From: CBFGRU01 sp965651255
GTDB taxonomy: Bacteria > Planctomycetota > Phycisphaerae > Phycisphaerales > SM1A02
Direction: 5' to 3'
Assembly: GCA_965651255.1 (NCBI GenBank)
Contig: CBFGRU010000150.1
Location: 1 to 7,823 of the forward strand
DNA length: 7,823 nucleotides
Made by a program: the position numbers and the translations under genes. Below are positions 1 through 5,129 of the stretch, piece after piece (within the stretch, counting starts at the first letter, position 1; each line of letters starts with the position of its first letter). The notes under the pieces are model-generated. The model was not told the origin of the DNA. It made no database searches and worked only from the letters and a program-made list of their open reading frames with translations.

Positions 1-2
1 GG

Positions 3-146
3 GAGTCCAGCGGACCGTTCAACAATCCGCCCCTGATCGGCCCGTTCGTCGAGTTTGGATTCGGCGTTGATGTCGCCAACCTCCTCCTTGCTCCGAAAGA
101 GGATGAAGACGGTGATGCAGATGCAGATGCTGGCGCGCCGAAGTGA
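3..146 (+). CDS. 3' end of an unidentified protein with an acidic Asp/Ala tail (partial)
   Basis: Only frame 3 is open from the left edge to the TGA at 144-146; the other two plus-strand frames hit stops within about 70 bases. The visible 47 residues start ESSGPFNNPPLIGP, continue through a short hydrophobic stretch (VEFGFGVDVANLLLAP), and end in a charged tail, KEDEDGDADADAGAPK. The tail is partly encoded by an in-frame hexamer repeat (GATGCA twice, then GATGCT, 114-131). The Gly/Phe-rich alternation could be a last beta-strand of a secreted or lipoprotein-type protein, but this is a guess. I do not recognise the family, and the start lies outside the window. The plus-strand gene downstream has its own promoter, so co-transcription is not required. 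Confidence 0.6.
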   Translation, partial: ESSGPFNNPPLIGPFVEFGFGVDVANLLLAPKEDEDGDADADAGAPK

Positions 147-151
147 ACTCC

Positions 152-176
152 CGTGTTCGCCGTCATCTTCAACACG
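152..176 (+). terminator. weak hairpin after the first gene, possible terminator
   Basis: CGTGTT (152-157) pairs with AACACG (171-176) across a 13-base loop, starting six bases after the stop codon at 144-146. The stem is only 6 bp, the loop is long and no T-run follows, so this is at best a marginal intrinsic terminator. It is listed because nothing stronger is visible between the two plus-strand genes. Confidence 0.2.
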
Positions 177-252
177 CATCAATCGTCACATTCAACTCGG
201 GCAGGCAATACAGTTGACGATGGACTGACCCTGGATGCACCTTGTTCGTGCA

Positions 253-289
253 TCGCGATCTGCGCATTTGGTTGCGAATCCGATCGCGA
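253..289. repeat. 8-bp inverted repeat bracketing the -35 box
   Basis: TCGCGATC (253-260) and its perfect reverse complement GATCGCGA (282-289) are separated by 21 bases. The -35 box of the promoter at 272-300 lies between the arms, and the right arm lies inside its spacer. Arms about three helical turns apart, centre to centre, and overlapping a promoter are a common operator layout for a dimeric regulator, so this is a candidate binding site for the control of the membrane-protein gene. A cruciform or mRNA role is less likely because the element is upstream of the predicted transcription start. Confidence 0.4.
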
Positions 290-300
290 AACGGTATAAG
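272..300 (+). promoter_or_regulatory. sigma-70-type promoter for the membrane-protein gene
   Basis: TTGCGA (272-277, four of six matches to TTGACA) and TATAAG (295-300, five of six matches to TATAAT) are separated by exactly 17 bases. Transcription would start near 307, giving a leader of about 115 bases before the GTG at 423, or about 23 bases if the GTG at 330 were used. The rest of the 147-422 gap holds nothing else I can support. Confidence 0.5.
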
Positions 301-422
301 GCGCCGGTTCGATTCATCGCCTCGACACCGTGCGGCACCTGTCTTGCCGCTCTCGGCCCGATGGCTTCGACCGAAACCCGCTGCTGATCACCCTGTCCCC
401 GCTGAATCCTCCGGAAGCCGCC

Positions 423-1220
423 GTGAATCATCACCCGACCGCAACTGATGGGTCATCGTCTCGATTCGTGCACGCAATCGCGTGGATACTTCCGGTGGCT
501 CTGGTCATTGCGCTGTCGATCACGTACTGGCTTTCACCGACGGTGTACCTCGAGTACGTGCTGAAGGAAGAGATTCGTGAGACGCAGGTTGTCGAGCGAA
601 TCACGTTTATCACTGCCTTTCTTGGCGGTGTGCTGCTGCTTTCCTCTGCCTGGCAGCTCTTTCGACTCGCGCCCCATCGACGCGCGGGCGAGTTTGCGGC
701 CGTCGGTGTCATCGGGATCATCGGGTTGGCTGCGATCTTCTTCGCTGGTGAAGAGGTCAGTTGGGGCCAGACCTGGTTCGGATGGAAAACACCGGAGAGG
801 TACCTTGAACACAGTCCGGAAACGAACCTTCACAACAATGACTGGTTCATCATCCGTGTGCAAACCCTCGGAAGCATTTTTCTCGCCACGATGTTCTTTC
901 TCCTGCCCGCACTCTGGACGCAACGACGAAAGCTCAACCTGCCAAAGGCATTGAAGCCGGCCGTCCCAGAAGCGGCCGTCGTGTTCTCCATGGCGATTGC
1001 CTTCATCTGGAAGGAAATCAAGTCGGTGTACAGGTTCTTCTATCCCGACGCTTCACCCGATGACCCCGGCCTGTATGGCGACTTCATCGACCAGTTCAAC
1101 GAGATTAAGGAAATGCTCGTTGCGGTAACGCTGCTGATGTATGCGCTCTATCGAATTCGCGCGATTCGGAAGCTTCGCGAGGAGATCGCCCAGCATTCGG
1201 CCGCGCAGCAGCGAGGTTGA
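423..1220 (+). CDS. six-helix integral membrane protein with EEVSWGQ signature, function unknown
   Basis: The protein is 265 residues from the GTG at 423. That start has GGAAG at 413-417, five bases upstream, and gives a short polar N-terminus (MNHHPTATDGSS) before the first helix. An alternative GTG at 330 adds 31 residues but has no ribosome binding site. Predicted membrane segments lie at about residues 15-37, 60-80, 92-108, 142-165, 182-197 and 230-246. Between helices 3 and 4 sits a conserved-looking stretch: FFAGEEVSWGQ (about 106-116), a Trp/Gly-rich piece with TPE, then ETNLHNNDW (about 133-141). The paired Glu, Trp and His residues resemble an E-E-[IV]-S-W-G-Q ... L-H-N signature that I recall from uncharacterised bacterial membrane proteins; this is memory, not a search result. 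The charged C-terminal tail is probably cytoplasmic. The gene converges with the minus-strand cluster and has its own promoter. No substrate or pathway can be named. Confidence 0.85.
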   Translation: MNHHPTATDGSSSRFVHAIAWILPVALVIALSITYWLSPTVYLEYVLKEEIRETQVVERITFITAFLGGVLLLSSAWQLFRLAPHRRAGEFAAVGVIGIIGLAAIFFAGEEVSWGQTWFGWKTPERYLEHSPETNLHNNDWFIIRVQTLGSIFLATMFFLLPALWTQRRKLNLPKALKPAVPEAAVVFSMAIAFIWKEIKSVYRFFYPDASPDDPGLYGDFIDQFNEIKEMLVAVTLLMYALYRIRAIRKLREEIAQHSAAQQRG

Positions 1221-1227
1221 TCCGTTG

Positions 1228-1288
1228 CAATCAGATCGTCAACTGATGATCGTTCGCCGGTGGCTGACGTAATCCCACACGACGAATC
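1228..1288 (-). repeat. direct repeat, left copy: in-frame remnant of the VWA gene 3' end
   Basis: This 61-bp stretch matches 3331-3390 at about 55 of 61 positions, with 37 consecutive identical bases (1252-1288 against 3354-3390) and one single-base gap. Read on the minus strand after the LTxxQ stop at 1287-1289, it encodes FVVWDYVSHRRTIIS and a stop (1239-1241). That is the VWA protein's C-terminus with Gly changed to Ser at the last residue. Similarity continues about ten bases past the stop, so DNA was duplicated, not just a protein tail. It occupies most of the 66-base gap between the two convergent genes and is not itself expressed as a gene. Confidence 0.85.
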
Positions 1289-2597
1289 AGTCGGCATCTC
1301 CGTTTCCACTTGGTCGGCGTGGTGTCGGGCGTGGCGGGTCCCATTGCGGATCCCATGGCCTCGGTCGAGGGCTGCTCTTGAAGTCCCACTCAGGCAATCG
1401 CTCGCGCTGGCTGTCGGTCAGAATATGACGAATCAAGACAATCTGACTGGCGTTCAGTTTCTCTCGTTTCTCACCAATCTCGATAATCTCCGGCTGCATA
1501 TAGGCGACTCGTAGACTGGATTCGACAGTCATTCGCTTCGCTTCGCGCATGATCTCATCGTATTTCTCGCACATTTGCTGCGTGAGGTCGCGATGCTGAC
1601 TCTCGAACTGAAATCTGAGCGATCGAATCGTCTCGCGTTGGTCGTCGTTAAGATCGCTGAATGTCTCCACCAGATCAAACAATGACTCGGCGCTTGCTGG
1701 GTCAACGTAGTACTTCGGATAGATCAACTGCAACCACGTTCTATGAAGTCGAAGTTGTTCGTCTGCAGGAAGGACTTGTTCTATCGCCTCGACGATCTGG
1801 CCGGTTGCCGCTTCTAGAGCTAACTCTGCTTCAGTAACGGCACGTCCAACCCGATCGCGTTCGGACACCAGCCGACTATGCAGCTTTCTCTGCTCGGCTT
1901 CATCCGTCGCAGATGCAATTGCTTGTGATGTTGCGACCTGAAGGTTGTAAAGATGATCGACTTCCGGTGAAACCCGACGAACCCTTCGCACTGCCTCTGT
2001 GTAGTGTGACTCCATCACCTGCAAGATCTCACCGATCTCTCTTCGCGCCTCGCTTTCGTAGCAGCCCGCAGCAGCAAGCAAAGTGGACAGGTCAACTCGG
2101 CCGGCCACCATTCCGAATGTGCGGTGCCGCAGAATTGACCGTTCCCGCGACTGGCGCAGATGCTCGCACCATGGCAATTGGTCGCGACCGAGCACCGCAG
2201 CAATTTCCTCAAAGAACTGACGATCCAGCTTTTCGTTTATCGCGCTGATTCGGTCCTGCTCTCGCTCCAAGTCAGCAAAGTAGCTCCGCGCGTCGGTCGG
2301 CGGATTCTCACGTGCGCCCCTGATCCGCCGGTCCTGCTCTTCATAATACGCTCGCGCTTCCGGTACATAGATTTCTTCAAATCGATTCAGATGCTCCTGA
2401 TAGAGCACATCGACAATGATGCGTTGATCGTCGGTCAATTGCAGGACGCTTGCAAAACGACCAACCTCAACCGTGGTTATTGAACGGGGCAACTGAGCGA
2501 TCGAGTTGTGCGTCAAGAGCACCAACGCAACATTCAGAGCGATCACGGACAATCGGTGAAAACTACATTTCACGTTTTGAAAGGCGAGAAAGTTCAC
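1287..2597 (-). CDS. secreted helical protein with LTxxQ/Spy-like motifs
   Basis: The protein is 436 residues. The N-terminus has a signal peptide with a hydrophobic stretch at about residues 17-29 and probable cleavage near SIA-Q (about 34). The mature part is mostly charged amphipathic helix with likely coiled coils (about 60-130, 180-275 and 310-400). It repeatedly shows the L-[TN]-x-x-Q type motif of periplasmic Spy/CpxP-like proteins: LTDDQR (54-59), LNDDQR (316-321) and ILTDSQRERLP (391-401), with weaker LGRDQLP (136-142). Such proteins bind unfolded proteins or metals, but the Planctomycetes-style long versions are uncharacterised, so chaperone function is only inferred. The tail at about 409-430 is rich in Pro, Arg and Trp. 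The GTG start is supported by GGGAG at 2605-2609 and directly abuts the upstream TGA, suggesting translational coupling with the Gly-rich gene. The stop replaces an Arg codon of the duplicated VWA tail. Confidence 0.85.
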   Translation of the reverse strand: MNFLAFQNVKCSFHRLSVIALNVALVLLTHNSIAQLPRSITTVEVGRFASVLQLTDDQRIIVDVLYQEHLNRFEEIYVPEARAYYEEQDRRIRGARENPPTDARSYFADLEREQDRISAINEKLDRQFFEEIAAVLGRDQLPWCEHLRQSRERSILRHRTFGMVAGRVDLSTLLAAAGCYESEARREIGEILQVMESHYTEAVRRVRRVSPEVDHLYNLQVATSQAIASATDEAEQRKLHSRLVSERDRVGRAVTEAELALEAATGQIVEAIEQVLPADEQLRLHRTWLQLIYPKYYVDPASAESLFDLVETFSDLNDDQRETIRSLRFQFESQHRDLTQQMCEKYDEIMREAKRMTVESSLRVAYMQPEIIEIGEKREKLNASQIVLIRHILTDSQRERLPEWDFKSSPRPRPWDPQWDPPRPTPRRPSGNGDAD

Positions 2598-3080
2598 TCA
2601 TCCGCTCCCGCCACCGGTTGGAAAGCAGTCAATCTGATTCCCATCGGAACCATTCGACCCGTTTGATGCGCCAGCTTGTCCAGCGCCGCCGTTGCCCCCG
2701 TTTCTTGACATCACGGCAAAACTGGTCGCGGTACCTCCATGACCGCCTGGACCGCCACTCCCTCCAAATGTACCGCTATCTCCCCCCATCCTTCCGTTTC
2801 CCGCACGTGCGAAATATCCCGACTGACTGCTGGGCGTTGCGCCATCTCCGCCCTTTCCACCATCTCCCGAACTCGATGGATAAGCAGTTCCCCCGATGCC
2901 ACCATCTGGCCTATTCGGGTTTGACGGATGAGCTCCCGGCCAACCATCAAAACCATTGTGATGGATTGAATCACCATCCTCACCGAAGGGGTAGTTCGCC
3001 GGATATCCTCCCCACGCGGGCCAATCTGCCCTCGCCGTGAGCGACATGCTCACAAGTACAATGACAACTGCAACGAGCAA
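2598..3080 (-). CDS. short secreted Gly-rich protein, possibly phase-variable and out of frame with its best start
   Basis: The frame gives 160 residues from a TTG at 3080, the only start in it upstream of the signal-peptide core. A hydrophobic segment (LVAVVIVLVSMSL) is followed by TARA-D, a good signal-peptidase I site near residue 18. The mature region is low-complexity and Gly/Asn/Asp/Ser-rich (GGDGG, GGSGGPGGHGG, NGGNGGAGQAG) with one Cys near the end (NQIDCF). It resembles Gly-rich surface or matrix proteins in composition only; no family is claimed. The TTG has no ribosome binding site, lies inside a 7-bp tandem repeat, and leaves the signal peptide without a basic n-region. A good ribosome binding site with GTG (3132) and ATG (3126) lies just upstream but in another frame; deleting one repeat unit joins them to give about 175 residues. 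The stop TGA at 2598-2600 abuts the GTG of the next gene. Confidence 0.6.
   Translation of the reverse strand: MLVAVVIVLVSMSLTARADWPAWGGYPANYPFGEDGDSIHHNGFDGWPGAHPSNPNRPDGGIGGTAYPSSSGDGGKGGDGATPSSQSGYFARAGNGRMGGDSGTFGGSGGPGGHGGTATSFAVMSRNGGNGGAGQAGASNGSNGSDGNQIDCFPTGGGSG
2605..2609 (-). promoter_or_regulatory. ribosome binding site of the LTxxQ gene inside the Gly-rich gene
   Basis: On the minus strand, GGGAG lies seven bases before the GTG at 2597-2595 and overlaps the last Gly/Ser codons of the upstream gene. Together with the TGA-GTG junction it fixes the start of the LTxxQ gene and favours coupled translation. Confidence 0.5.
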
Positions 3081-3119
3081 CGAGCAACGAGCAACGAGCG
3101 ACGAGCGACGAGCGATGAG
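3071..3119 (-). repeat. 7-bp tandem repeat (seven units) at the 5' end of the Gly-rich gene
   Basis: On the plus strand the units are CAACGAG four times (3071-3098), CGACGAG twice (3099-3112) and CGATGAG once (3113-3119), then a decayed CGATCAT (3120-3126). On the minus strand the unit reads CTCGTTG, with no stop in any frame; every frame cycles through the same seven residues (L-V-A-R-C-S-L). Because seven is not a multiple of three, each gain or loss of a unit changes the frame downstream. The tract sits between the upstream GTG/ATG starts and the signal-peptide core, the layout of a translational contingency switch. Confidence 0.85.
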
Positions 3120-3129
3120 CGATCATAGT

Positions 3130-3145
3130 CACTTTGGTTTCCTCC
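3130..3145 (-). promoter_or_regulatory. strong ribosome binding site and GTG start upstream of the repeat tract
   Basis: On the minus strand GGAGG (3145-3141) lies eight bases before a GTG (3132-3130), and two codons later comes ATG (3126-3124) in the same frame. This is the best-formed Shine-Dalgarno/start pair in the window. At the current repeat number the frame that starts here leaves the Gly-rich frame and stops in the region encoding its early mature part. The Gly-rich frame itself has a TGA overlapping the ATG (3125-3123). Confidence 0.6.
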
Positions 3146-3174
3146 GAAGGGTGCTACCCACATGTGCAGAGTTT

Positions 3175-3202
3175 AAACTAATGTGTGAATCGCCAATGTC
3201 AA
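3175..3202 (-). promoter_or_regulatory. candidate promoter for the Gly-rich/LTxxQ pair
   Basis: A perfect TTGACA (-35) reads on the minus strand from 3202 to 3197. Sixteen bases on is TAGTTT (3180-3175), and TTTAAA (3177-3172) is an alternative -10 with a 19-base spacer. The -10 area lies in the 10-bp palindrome AGTTTAAACT (3170-3179), which could be an operator. The predicted start near 3165 is about 20 bases before the GGAGG at 3145. The -35 is convincing and the -10 is not. A second, weaker promoter may lie upstream (TATGAT, 3245-3240). Confidence 0.4.
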
Positions 3203-3235
3203 GCACTTCTGATGGGAATCGCGAAATCACATTGC

Positions 3236-3284
3236 AAACATCATAATGTTTCTTGAATCAAACCAAGCTTGGATGTTTGCCAAG
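3236..3284. other. AT-rich intergenic stretch with small hairpins downstream of the VWA gene
   Basis: The 3133-3340 gap is AT-richer than its surroundings. It contains AAACAT/ATGTTT (3236-3241 with 3246-3251, 4-base loop), the palindrome CCAAGCTTGG (3263-3272), and CTTGG/CCAAG (3268-3272 with 3280-3284). One of these might end transcription of the VWA operon, but none is followed by a convincing T-run on the minus strand. No small gene could be supported here. Confidence 0.25.
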
Positions 3285-3330
3285 AACTCTGTAAGCACTG
3301 CCAGACACAGCTCTTAGAATGAGCCCGACT

Positions 3331-3390
3331 CAGTCAGATCTCAACCAATAATGGTTCGCCGGTGGCTGACGTAATCCCACACGACGAATC
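3331..3390 (-). repeat. direct repeat, right copy: native 3' end of the VWA gene
   Basis: This is the partner of 1228-1288. It spans the last codons of the VWA protein (RFVVWDYVSHRRTIIG), its TGA (3341-3343) and about ten bases beyond. The distance between equivalent bases of the two copies is 2102 bp across the identical core, and this interval holds exactly the Gly-rich and LTxxQ genes with their promoter region. Confidence 0.85.
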
Positions 3391-5086
3391 GATCGAGGTC
3401 GTTACCGCCGGTGAAGAAGACCCGGCCGCCGGTCGCTTCCGCCATGGTGTGTGCAAACTGCACATCCTCCGGCGTCTGCCACCAGTTCGGAAGCAGAAAC
3501 GTGTTGATGGTGATCCCCTCCCGCGCGCAGAGCATTCCCTGCCTCATGGTTGCTTCTTCGGTACACGGGTCGGGCGGGTAGAGCAGGTACAGCATCTCAC
3601 CTTCGAAGTGGGCGGTGGGCAATCCATCGGTGATCAACATGATCTGCCGGTTCGGCGTGTCCTGGTGCGCAAGAAACTGCCTCGCAAGCTGCAGGCCGTG
3701 CTGAATGTTCGTGAAGTGTGGCGGAATCTGAATCTCGCTGATCTCCGGATCGCTCATATCCGCTTGCAGCCGCACCATCGGGCTGTGCAGCGTGACGGGC
3801 TTGGGCATCAGTGTCGGCACTTCTGAGATGTGGCGCGGCTTCGCAAACGTGTAGACCTCGATGATCTGCAGGAAATCCCCCGGATACTCGGTACGGATCA
3901 ATCCATCGAGCGCAATCGCCATCCGTTTGGCGTTGATGTACTGCCCATCGTGGCGCATCGACCCGGACATATCCACGAGCAGCACCGTCGCGCACTTCGG
4001 CGAGTTGCGCGTTCGATGAATCTCAATGTCCTCTGCGCGCATGCGAATGCGTTCATCGGAGCGCCCGCCTTGTCGGATCATCGCATTCAACATCGACTGC
4101 GGAATGTCCATCTGCGTGACTGAATCGCCGAACTCGTATGGCTTTGTTACCGGGAGCTCTACAGCGCCATCGCCTTCGATCGGTCCGGCATGGCGACCGC
4201 GGCGCCCGGCTTCCAACTCGCTGAAGATTCGCTCCAGCAGCTTCGATTGAAACAGGCGGTACGCCTTCGGCGTGAGTTCATATCCGCCGGATGTGCGTTC
4301 AAGCCCCTGCATTTCCGCAAGTTGATCAAGGTACTCGTTGACCTGCTGCTGAAAGGAACGCAATTGGTCCAGGTCGCGCGGCTCGGCAAACTCGCCGAGC
4401 GATTCCATGTCAATAAGGCCGACCTGAGCGTTCTTCTTCGCCTCTTCGAGTTGCTTGAGTAACTCATCAATCTTCTCGAGTTCTTCCTTGACTTCGAGCG
4501 CCTTCGGAATGGTCATGACCTCCCGGCCGGTGAAGTCGTACTTCGCATCGAGTTCATCGATCTCATATTTCTCAGCCAGACTCTCCAGCAGACGCACGAG
4601 ATCCTTCGCAAATTCGGGATACTCGCGCTCCGTGCGGTACCAGATCTGTTCAAGATCGCGCAGTTGCTCTTCGCGCGTTGCACGGTCGAAGGCCTTGCGC
4701 AGCCGATCGGGCGGCGACAGTTGCGCGACACCGCCATGGAAGCGATCGAATGCCTCCTTCAGCACCTGATCGGTTTCGTACATCTCGAGAATGCGCCGTT
4801 TGCGCTCCTTGAGCATGTCGATGAGTGCATCGAGACTCGGCCCCAGCCCCTGTATCTGGCTGGGGTCGATCCGTACCGCGTTTGCGAGTTCCTCCGGCGA
4901 GAGGTCGCGCCGCCCGCCGTAGAACATCAGATGATTGAACAACGGGCTGACCACATCCGGCGGCTCACTCCGCGGCGGCGGAAACTTCGCCGGGTCGTAC
5001 TTCTGGTACGTGTGGATGATCCCGCCGAGCGGGTCCGGTCGATTGGAATCGTGGGGCACGCTCACGGGGAACGGTACGCCAGCCAT
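3341..5086 (-). CDS. VWA (MIDAS) protein, partner of the MoxR/BchI-like ATPase
   Basis: The protein is 581 residues from the ATG at 5086. A TTG at 5104 is the only longer start; it lies in a hairpin stem with an in-frame stop just before it, so it is less likely. There is no signal peptide, so the protein is probably cytoplasmic. The N-terminal part has HTYQKYDP (about 25-32), followed by a highly charged helical region (about 60-260) with likely coiled coil. The C-terminal third is a VWA domain with a complete metal-ion-dependent adhesion site: DMSGS (D372, S374, S376), Thr near 459 (HFTN) and Asp near 487 (ITDG). VWA proteins of this type work with MoxR or chelatase-I ATPases in metal insertion or complex remodelling; the substrate here is unknown and no chelatase H subunit is visible. 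The gene follows the transglutaminase-fold gene after 43 bases, in operon arrangement. Its last 17 codons are duplicated at 1239-1288. Confidence 0.88.
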   Translation of the reverse strand: MAGVPFPVSVPHDSNRPDPLGGIIHTYQKYDPAKFPPPRSEPPDVVSPLFNHLMFYGGRRDLSPEELANAVRIDPSQIQGLGPSLDALIDMLKERKRRILEMYETDQVLKEAFDRFHGGVAQLSPPDRLRKAFDRATREEQLRDLEQIWYRTEREYPEFAKDLVRLLESLAEKYEIDELDAKYDFTGREVMTIPKALEVKEELEKIDELLKQLEEAKKNAQVGLIDMESLGEFAEPRDLDQLRSFQQQVNEYLDQLAEMQGLERTSGGYELTPKAYRLFQSKLLERIFSELEAGRRGRHAGPIEGDGAVELPVTKPYEFGDSVTQMDIPQSMLNAMIRQGGRSDERIRMRAEDIEIHRTRNSPKCATVLLVDMSGSMRHDGQYINAKRMAIALDGLIRTEYPGDFLQIIEVYTFAKPRHISEVPTLMPKPVTLHSPMVRLQADMSDPEISEIQIPPHFTNIQHGLQLARQFLAHQDTPNRQIMLITDGLPTAHFEGEMLYLLYPPDPCTEEATMRQGMLCAREGITINTFLLPNWWQTPEDVQFAHTMAEATGGRVFFTGGNDLDRFVVWDYVSHRRTIIG

Positions 5087-5099
5087 CGTCGGGTGGATG

Positions 5100-5116
5100 C
5101 ACAATCACGGATTGTG
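5100..5116 (-). promoter_or_regulatory. 7-bp intercistronic hairpin before the VWA start
   Basis: CACAATC (5100-5106) pairs perfectly with GATTGTG (5110-5116) across a 3-base loop. It lies between the transglutaminase-fold stop (5130) and the VWA ATG (5086), 13 bases before the ATG, with no Shine-Dalgarno seen. It could tune VWA translation or mark an mRNA processing point. No T-run follows on the minus strand, so a terminator is unlikely. Confidence 0.35.
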
Positions 5117-5129
5117 AACACCGGATCAT

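Larger units (their letters stand above)
1289..3390. other. putative two-gene cassette bracketed by VWA-tail direct repeats
   Basis: The stretch between the repeats carries two genes for exported proteins, their own promoter and ribosome binding sites, and parts that look AT-richer than the operon to the right. No integrase, transposase or inverted terminal repeat is visible, so the means of arrival is unknown. Site-specific insertion that rebuilds the 3' end of its target gene, or recombination with a related locus carrying a VWA homologue, would both leave this pattern. A tandem duplication followed by deletion is another route. Confidence 0.4.

Noticed and set aside
192..434. Minus-strand 80-codon open frame in the leader of the membrane-protein gene
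   Set aside because: Its sequence is low in structure, it has no ribosome binding site, and it covers a credible plus-strand promoter.
2450..3040. Plus-strand open frame opposite the Gly-rich gene
   Set aside because: It is rich in Arg, His, Ser and Pro without hydrophobic patterning and reads as the complement of Gly-rich coding. The minus strand has the ribosome binding sites, signal peptide and stop-start junction.
3071..3126. CRISPR array or integron site
   Set aside because: The 7-bp units are directly adjacent with no spacers, and there is no cas gene or integrase; it is a simple-sequence repeat.
3037..3246. Plus-strand open frame running through the 7-bp repeat
   Set aside because: The frame is open only because the repeat lacks stops in all frames; the product is a short NEQRATSDER-type repeat with no ribosome binding site.
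1289..3353. A classical insertion sequence or transposon
   Set aside because: There is no transposase, no inverted terminal repeats, and the flanking repeats are far longer than a target-site duplication.
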